From Scilla litardierei (taxonomy: Eukaryota > Streptophyta > Magnoliopsida > Asparagales > Asparagaceae): a stretch of 64,000 nucleotides of DNA. A program made the translations under genes and the position numbers. Position 1 is the stretch's first letter. Each line of letters opens with the position of its first letter. Under the pieces are notes generated by a model that was not told the DNA's origin, searched no databases, and saw only the letters and a list, made by a program, of their open reading frames with translations. Below are positions 58,715 to 64,000 of the stretch, one piece after another. The DNA is taken from the NCBI GenBank assembly GCA_030789695.1, contig CM061142.1, forward strand, positions 47,123,987-47,187,986, read 5' to 3'.

Positions 58715-59614
58715 CTAGGAAGGTGGTGCTGCGCCGTCTCCGTCCTGAGGCGGAGGTGGTGGTGGTGGTGGTGTGGGCTGCTGAGCTGGGGTGGGCGTGG
58801 AAGTGGAAGCAGGTCTAGAGTGTGTGGAAGTGTGTGTGGGAACCTGCTGGGTGGGTGGGGGTACGCGTGGGAGACGCTCCAGAACCTGTGTAAGGCAGTA
58901 GTGGATCTGGGGGATCAGCGCGAAGCGTCCAGCCATCGCAGAGACGGTGGAGGACAGGGTTCTAAGGTCTCCTCTAAGACCACTCACCGCCAACTCAAGA
59001 GCACGTATGCTCTGCAGTACAGTGTCGGGCGGGGGTGGTGCAGAGGGACGCACCGGTCTAGGCTGCGCAGGGCGAGGCTGGCGTACGCGAGTGGAGTATG
59101 TAACGGGCTCAGCAGGGAAGGGGACAAAAGGTGCCGCGCCAGCAAATGTGGGCCTGGCCTCAGTGTGAGGCCGGGACGCCGGCTGGTGAGAAGTGGAGGC
59201 AGCGGCAGCAAAAGAAGCGTGCAAAGGTGGCAACGAGGTGGCAAGAGAGGTCAGTGGCACAGAAGTGTGGACAGACGCCACGACGCTCTCGGAGAATACG
59301 GCAGCTGTGGAGACAGAGGACTCTACCGCTTGGGTGGAAGTGTGTGTACCAAAAGGCGCAATCCCAGCGGAGATCATGCTAGCCATGGTCTCCACGACTG
59401 CGGCGAACGAGGGCTCTCCACTCTCAACAAAGGTCTGCGGGCGCTCGGGGAGTGCGGAGCAAAGAGGCTCGACGGACAGAGGGCCGGAGGTGGCAGCGGG
59501 AGTGGTGGGGAACGGTGGAGGAGAGTCCTCCAACTCGTGGGAGGGGCCGGCATCAACCGACCGCTTCCGCTTGGTGGAAGCTCTCTTCGACCGCGGCCGT
59601 GTCCGGGGCGGCAT
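58715..59614 (-). CDS. Extra ORF of C in the env position
   Basis: The 299-residue ORF starts MPPRTRPRSKRASTKRKR, a strongly basic, nuclear-signal-like N-terminus. A long Ser/Thr/Ala/Pro-rich middle follows, then a probable amphipathic coiled coil (about residues 200-245, TVLQSIRALELAVSGLRGDL) and a poly-Pro tail. There is no signal peptide, membrane helix or known domain. The basic start resembles the A ORF and the general plan resembles B. It is preceded by TTTGGGTAAACTC (59674-59686, reverse) and by an internal array with TATA box. The larger plus-strand ORF over the same bases is its shadow. Confidence 0.6.
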   Translation of the reverse strand: MPPRTRPRSKRASTKRKRSVDAGPSHELEDSPPPFPTTPAATSGPLSVEPLCSALPERPQTFVESGEPSFAAVVETMASMISAGIAPFGTHTSTQAVESSVSTAAVFSESVVASVHTSVPLTSLATSLPPLHASFAAAASTSHQPASRPHTEARPTFAGAAPFVPFPAEPVTYSTRVRQPRPAQPRPVRPSAPPPPDTVLQSIRALELAVSGLRGDLRTLSSTVSAMAGRFALIPQIHYCLTQVLERLPRVPPPTQQVPTHTSTHSRPASTSTPTPAQQPTPPPPPPPPQDGDGAAPPS

Positions 59615-60161
59615 ATCGGCCCCGAGCGCGTGCCGAAAAGTGAAAAGTGCGGCGTGTGCACAAAGAGTGGAAAGAGTTTACCCAAACACGCCGCGAGTGC
59701 TAAGTAGTGGAAGCGTGCGAAGTCCGCGCCTCCACGAAGTCCTGAGCAGCCCGTAGAAGCTCCCCTGAGCTCCCCTAAGCTCCAATAAACAACCTGCGCG
59801 TGAAAAAGCGATATCAGCGAGTAATAATCAAAATGTATGGAGCAATAGGGGTATAATGGATAGATATAGAAATTGATTTGGGTTAGGGGGGCGTTTAGCA
59901 CATGGATCCTCAAAAAATACACGAAAAGAGGAGAAAACGGTGAAAATAAGCGAACCGGAGGTGATCGGAGACGGGGCTGCCGGCGGCGACTCGGGCGGGG
60001 TCCGGCGACGGTCGGCCGGCGGTGGCAGGCCGAGCGGCGGCGCGCGCGGGCTTGGTCGGGCGAGTGGGGGTGAGAACGAAGCGAGTTCGGGCGAGGGTAG
60101 GCGAGGGGGCGCGGGCGGATTTGGGAATTTTCGATTTCGAAATCCGCGCCCCCTTCGTCAC

Positions 60162-60510
60162 TTATATAATAGAAAGTTACGACTCGGCCGAGTGACGTGG
60201 TCACTCGGCCGAGCGAGGCAATAGAAATTTTCTCCCCGATATCGCTTCGGCCGAGTGGCTTTGCCAGCCTCGGCCGAGTGGAGTAAGTCCATTCGGCCGA
60301 GTGACTCAAGCTACTCGGCATGACTCGCCCTAGGAGGGTATCCGTTTTACTCGGCCGAGTGAATATATATACTCGGCCGAGTAGCAGTTATATCGAAATC
60401 AAGAAAATAAACAGAGAGTTGGGTTCAGCAGACTTCCCTCGTTCGTGAGCGGCTCGGCCGGACGAACTTGTGTACTCGACCGAGTGACTAGTATACTCGG
60501 CCGAGTGAGC
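60162..60510 (-). promoter_or_regulatory. C internal array and TATA box upstream of the extra ORF
   Basis: TATATAAG (reverse strand) is at about 60161-60168. About ten CACTCGGCCGAGT motifs lie upstream at 60183-60505. The ORF start is about 550 bases downstream. This is the LTR layout in miniature, inside the element. Confidence 0.6.
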
Positions 60511-60772
60511 CTTAATTTCTGCTGTTTATCTTCGTTTTGGCTCTAAACTCCGTCTTTCTTTCTCCAGTCGATTTCCTCCTCCTCCTGAGCGTCGAGCGCC
60601 TTCTTGGGGCGCTCCTCGTCGTCTCGTTCATCCTCCTCATGGCGGATCTACCTATCTCCTCTCCTGTCAAGAAAATTCGGACCCGTTATCACGAAATTTT
60701 TGGTCGGATGACTCAAAATACTAAAAATTTCTAAAACGAAAATAAAGAAAAAGTAAAAATAAAGCAAAAACC

Positions 60773-60790
60773 GTCGGGTTGCCTCCCGAC
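60773..60790 (-). other. AGGCAA-loop hairpin after the C gag-protease stop
   Basis: GTCGGG-AGGCAA-CCCGAC, preceded by AGCGCTT, begins 46 bases after the stop at 60836. It is the partner of 25279-25296 in A, with a different stem. Confidence 0.65.
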
Positions 60791-60835
60791 AAGCGCTCGT
60801 TTTAGGTCGTGAGCTCGACCCCCTATAATTTTCAA

Positions 60836-62587
60836 TCAATGCGGGATGTTTGGTGCATATGAGATGCACCCGTCAAATTTGCCGGGGAGCGCGCTTGGAT
60901 TCGAACGTGGCGGCGTAGAGTTCTCCCGCGGTGGTCTCCTATCTCGAATAGTGTTGGAGGGAGGCTCCCCCAAGCTAGCACTTGCCCCGGTCAACGGCTT
61001 AACCGGCGATGTCGATTTCCGTGCCGGCGGAGCTTTCTTTGGAGACTTAAATTTCGAGAGCTTGCAGAGCTCTCGAATCCTCGCGACATCAGCGTCGCCT
61101 TCATCTTCATCAGCGGAGAAGTCGGGGGAATCATCTTTGTTCTCTTCATCTTGGCCTAAATCCGGGCCTTCATCAAACTCTTCATCAAAAAGGGCACCAA
61201 TTGAGTGAGGAATCGCCTCCTCTATCACCTCATCGAGGAGGTCCATGTAGTCGAGTTCCTCGTGATAAGGCATATGCTTCATAGCCTTAGGAATGTGGAG
61301 CTCCACCTCAATGTTTCCGACGTTCAAGGTTAAGGTACCTTCGCGCACGTCGACGATGACTCCGGCGGTGGCGAGGAATGGGCGTCCAAGTATCAATGAG
61401 GTGTCTCCCTCCTCCTTAATGTCCATGATGACGAAGTCACATGGCAAGCATATTCCACCCGGGACTTGAAGTGGGATGTCTTCGGCAATCCCCACCGGCC
61501 TTGTTATCCGTCCATCAGCTAATTGAATGCGCATGTCGGTGGGTTTCAACTTTGTCCCGGTGTTAAGCTTTAAGAACATGGAGAGGGGCATGAGGCTCAC
61601 ACTAGCCCCAAGGTCGACCAACGCCTTTTGAAGAGGCACGCCGCCCAAAGTGCAAGGAATCCGAAAACTCCCCGGATCTTTAAATTTTGCCGGCTCCTTC
61701 TCTCTCTTGGTGAACCAAGAACCCTCCTCGGCTAGCATTATCTTCTCCTTCCTTTTCCTCCCCGAAATCAAGTCCTTCAAGAATTTAGCATACGTGGGGA
61801 TCTCGACGATGGCGTCGAGGAAGGGGATGTTAAGGCTAACTCCTCTTAGGTACTCGAGAAATTTTGCTAGCCTCTTCTCCATTTTCGCCTTAGCGAGCCT
61901 TTGGGGGAATGGGACCGGTGGCATGAAGCGCCTTTCCTCAATTAATCGCTCCGCCCTAGATTTCTCCTTGTCTTGTGGCTCCTTCTCCTTATCAACCTCA
62001 ACTACCGGCTCAACCGGCTCCAAGCTTTCCTCCACGGCCTCCTCAATAAGAATCATGGCGGGGGTGGTGTCCTTCCCGCCTCTAGTAGTGACGGCAACCA
62101 CGGCGTTGATATGGCCCGTGTTGCCCCGTGGGTTTTGCTCCGGTTGCGCCGGCAATATTTGAGTGTTCCGGTTGAGCAACGCTAATTGCTCCGATATTTG
62201 AGCCACTACGGTATTGAGAGATTCTTGCCCCGCCTTCAAAGTAGCATTCACCTTATTTTGCTCGACCATGAACGCCTCCACTCTAGATTCGAAGTCGGTT
62301 CGTTGAGGAGCTTGTGGAGGGTTTTGATTTTGATTCCTCCACCCTTGGTTGTATCCGGGAGGCCTATACGGTGGGACTTGTTGCTTCGGTGGAAAGTTTT
62401 GTTGCGGAGGCCCCCTCGGTGGATAGTTTTGTTGTTGGGGTGGTGGTGGTCGAGCTTGTTGAGGCGGTGGTGGTGGCGGGTTCAAGGCTCCTTCATTGTT
62501 GGCGTAGGAGAATCCCGGATGATTTCTTGCGGCCGGATTGGACCAATAGCCTTGGTTCCCCGCAACATATTGTATTTGCTCCAAGGA
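60836..62587 (-). CDS. C gag C-terminus and aspartic protease
   Basis: About 580 residues continue the gag frame after an in-frame UGA. Residues 35-95 are Pro/Gln-rich. PFPQRLAK at about 225-232 marks the gag-protease linker. The aspartic protease has its catalytic DLGAS at about 324-328 and ILGRPFLAT at about 401-409, the usual retropepsin blocks of Athila-type elements. An acidic segment and a basic Pro/Ser tail follow. The frame is open throughout to the stop at 60836, and no RT follows. Whether it is translated depends on UGA readthrough or re-initiation. Confidence 0.85.
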   Translation of the reverse strand, partial: SLEQIQYVAGNQGYWSNPAARNHPGFSYANNEGALNPPPPPPQQARPPPPQQQNYPPRGPPQQNFPPKQQVPPYRPPGYNQGWRNQNQNPPQAPQRTDFESRVEAFMVEQNKVNATLKAGQESLNTVVAQISEQLALLNRNTQILPAQPEQNPRGNTGHINAVVAVTTRGGKDTTPAMILIEEAVEESLEPVEPVVEVDKEKEPQDKEKSRAERLIEERRFMPPVPFPQRLAKAKMEKRLAKFLEYLRGVSLNIPFLDAIVEIPTYAKFLKDLISGRKRKEKIMLAEEGSWFTKREKEPAKFKDPGSFRIPCTLGGVPLQKALVDLGASVSLMPLSMFLKLNTGTKLKPTDMRIQLADGRITRPVGIAEDIPLQVPGGICLPCDFVIMDIKEEGDTSLILGRPFLATAGVIVDVREGTLTLNVGNIEVELHIPKAMKHMPYHEELDYMDLLDEVIEEAIPHSIGALFDEEFDEGPDLGQDEENKDDSPDFSADEDEGDADVARIRELCKLSKFKSPKKAPPARKSTSPVKPLTGASASLGEPPSNTIRDRRPPRENSTPPRSNPSALPGKFDGCISYAPNIPH

Positions 62588-63610
62588 TCATTCTCCTTGC
62601 TCTCCTCCCGAGTACATGACTTGAGATTGGTCTTGCCAATCACACATTTGGTTGGTCGGTGCGGAGGTGGATGGGCTTCCTTGGGGCTCCGTGATATATT
62701 TCTCCAATCTCTCCACCACCTTGTGGAGAGAATCAAATTTGCTCGTGAGCTCCGCTACGGCCTTTGCCTCATAGATGCTAGTTGGCTTTAAGGAGGACGT
62801 GGAGTGTCCTCGCTCATCGCCCCATTGTTGATTATTTGAGGCCATCTCCTCAATTAGGGCCGTAGCTTCCTCGGGAGTCTTTGACAAGATTGCACCATTC
62901 GCCGCGGCATCAATAATTTGTTTGGTCCCCGGTTGGAGACCGTTGTAGAAGCTATGAACTAGCTCCCAGTCCTCTATACTGTGGTGTGGGCATTGGTGCT
63001 GCAAATCCTTAAATCGCTCCCAAGCTTCATAGAGCGTCTCCTGTGGTCCTTGCTTGAAGGACATGAGAGCGCTCCGGATCTTCACCGTCTTGGATGGCGG
63101 ATAGAATTTGTCAATAAATGCGCTCGCCAACTCGTCCCAAGTAGTGAAGACTCCGTCAGCCTGCGTCCTCAACCAATAGAGTGCCTTGTCATTAAGCGTG
63201 AAGGGGAAGAGGCGCAGTCTGATAGCGTCATTGGAGACCCCCGGCATCTGGAATGTGGCGCACTTTGACAAGAATAGTTGGATGTGGTAGTGGGGGTTCT
63301 CATGTGCGTTCCCATGAAACGGGTCTTGTTGCATCAACACCACCAATCCAGTCTTTAGCTCGAAGTTCTTGTCAGCCGCCAACCCCGGCATGGCAATGGA
63401 TGAGGTGGTAGAAGAAGTCTTAGGCCGAAGCCTATCTCGAATCGAGATTATCCTTGCCATCCTTGCCGCCAATTCTTCAGGAGTTTCCGGGTTGGTCATA
63501 TACCTCCCTTCCGGATCTTGTCTCTTTTCCGCCCTAAGTCTCCGCGCGGTACGTTCGATCTCGGGATCAAATAATAAGTCTTCTGGGTCCGCCGTAGATC
63601 TCGTGTTCAT
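62588..63610 (-). CDS. C gag (nucleocapsid precursor core)
   Basis: The 340-residue ORF starts MNTRSTADPEDLLFD about 135 bases after the primer site. The Gag core of Ty3 elements is intact: RLFPFTLNDKALYWLRTQ, TWDELASAFIDKFYPPSKT and LYEAWERFKDLQHQCPHH. It would form the virus-like particle in the cytoplasm. It ends at a single UGA (62588-62590), after which the same frame stays open for another 580 codons. The intact core contrasts with the decayed gag of E. Confidence 0.88.
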   Translation of the reverse strand: MNTRSTADPEDLLFDPEIERTARRLRAEKRQDPEGRYMTNPETPEELAARMARIISIRDRLRPKTSSTTSSIAMPGLAADKNFELKTGLVVLMQQDPFHGNAHENPHYHIQLFLSKCATFQMPGVSNDAIRLRLFPFTLNDKALYWLRTQADGVFTTWDELASAFIDKFYPPSKTVKIRSALMSFKQGPQETLYEAWERFKDLQHQCPHHSIEDWELVHSFYNGLQPGTKQIIDAAANGAILSKTPEEATALIEEMASNNQQWGDERGHSTSSLKPTSIYEAKAVAELTSKFDSLHKVVERLEKYITEPQGSPSTSAPTNQMCDWQDQSQVMYSGGEQGE

Positions 63611-63744
63611 GCACAGGGGAAACAGAGTTTCAAAGAAATGATTAATACCGTGGAAGGGTTAGGCAAGAAATAAGAAATAAAAATAATGATAATAATAAAA
63701 AGAAAAAGAGTAGCTAGGGTGAAAAAGAATCAAACGCAATCGCC

Positions 63745-63762
63745 TCCCCGGCAACGGCGCCA
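63745..63762 (-). other. C primer-binding site (tRNA-Asp)
   Basis: TCCCCGGCAACGGCGCCA (reverse of the tRNA-Asp site), six bases from the 5' LTR. Confidence 0.9.
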
Positions 63763-63768
63763 AAAACT

Positions 63769-64000
63769 TGATCGCACCCCGGATACACGTCCCGAGGCGA
63801 CGGTTGTAGTTTTACCGCAAGCGCACGGTATGGTGGCGAGCGGGTATCGAACACAGGGAGGATGAATGACCGTGCTTGCTCCTGATCAACCTGGCTATTT
63901 AGGGACAGAGATAATTGCCTTGGGCGATCCTGTCACAATCGTCAGACAAATTTGCGAAATATCAAATCAAATAAAGAACGTCTAGGGAAAGGGGAATCCC
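63769..64000 (-). repeat. C 5' LTR, partial (window edge)
   Basis: TGATCGCACCCCGG onward repeats 54921-55152 with two or three differences, so C is probably young. Confidence 0.92.

Larger units (their letters stand above)
54921..64000 (-). mobile_element. Element C: Athila-like gag-protease element lacking pol
   Basis: The 3' LTR is at 54921-56743 and the start of the 5' LTR at 63769, running off the window. The minus-strand order is: primer site, gag, protease, AGGCAA hairpin, internal array with TATA box, extra ORF, non-coding region with three polypurine motifs, LTR. No reverse transcriptase or integrase is present between protease and the hairpin. LTR ends are TGATC...GATCA (TGGTC in the left copy). 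It interrupts E gag. Confidence 0.9.

Noticed and set aside
58625..59707. A 360-codon plus-strand ORF, larger than its antisense partner
   Set aside because: Its composition is that of the complement of a Pro/Ser/Ala-rich protein. The minus-strand ORF has a sensible start, basic N-terminus and matching context in A and B.

Overview
The window is nuclear DNA of a flowering plant, probably a eudicot; nothing in it identifies the species. I see no ordinary host gene. It is a nest of transposable elements: Athila-like Ty3 elements with a tRNA-Asp primer site, a Sirevirus-type Ty1/copia element with an initiator-Met primer site, a long-LTR non-coding element, a CACTA transposase relic and a 14-kb Helitron.

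Layout. F (1-5981, +) is a short Athila-like derivative whose 5' LTR is cut by the window edge. It abuts a CACTA TNP2-type transposase relic (5982-6936, -), which E also entered. E (Athila-like, +) is the oldest LTR element: its 5' LTR is split (6937-8047 and 52579-53055) and its gag lies at 53262-54920. Inside E's LTR sits A (8048-52573, -), of the same family, flanked by the 5-bp duplication TTATC. Inside A are B (copia, 9790-22288, -, duplication GATCG) and D (26479-49198, -). Inside D's 5' LTR is the Helitron (33461-47462, -), which carries exon relics resembling a TOPLESS-type co-repressor and an Aurora kinase. C (54921 to the window end, -) interrupts E's gag. The deepest path is CACTA > E > A > D > Helitron.

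Coding state. Every element is defective. F keeps one zinc-knuckle ORF. C keeps gag and protease, with one in-frame UGA, but no reverse transcriptase or integrase. A keeps reverse transcriptase and integrase but has lost gag, protease and RNase H. B has all domains with several stops and frameshifts, although its LTRs are nearly identical. The elements could therefore move only by using proteins supplied from elsewhere.

The unusual layer is non-coding. (1) The Athila-like families and copia B carry an array of short inverted TCGG/CCGA motifs just upstream of the LTR TATA box. A, B and C carry a second array, with a TATA-like box, inside the element and upstream of an extra ORF in the env position. 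This suggests a shared dual-promoter design. (2) Structured RNA candidates show compensatory changes: a 54-nt hairpin in the U5 of A, E and F; a hairpin with loop AGGCAA about 47 nt after the last gag/pol stop in A and C; five hairpins in C's U5 sharing one 14-nt loop but with different stems; and hairpins in D's 60-bp tandem repeat. (3) The polypurine motif AGCTTGGGGGA occurs three times before the 3' LTR in F, A and C. All of this was read by eye, and counts are approximate.
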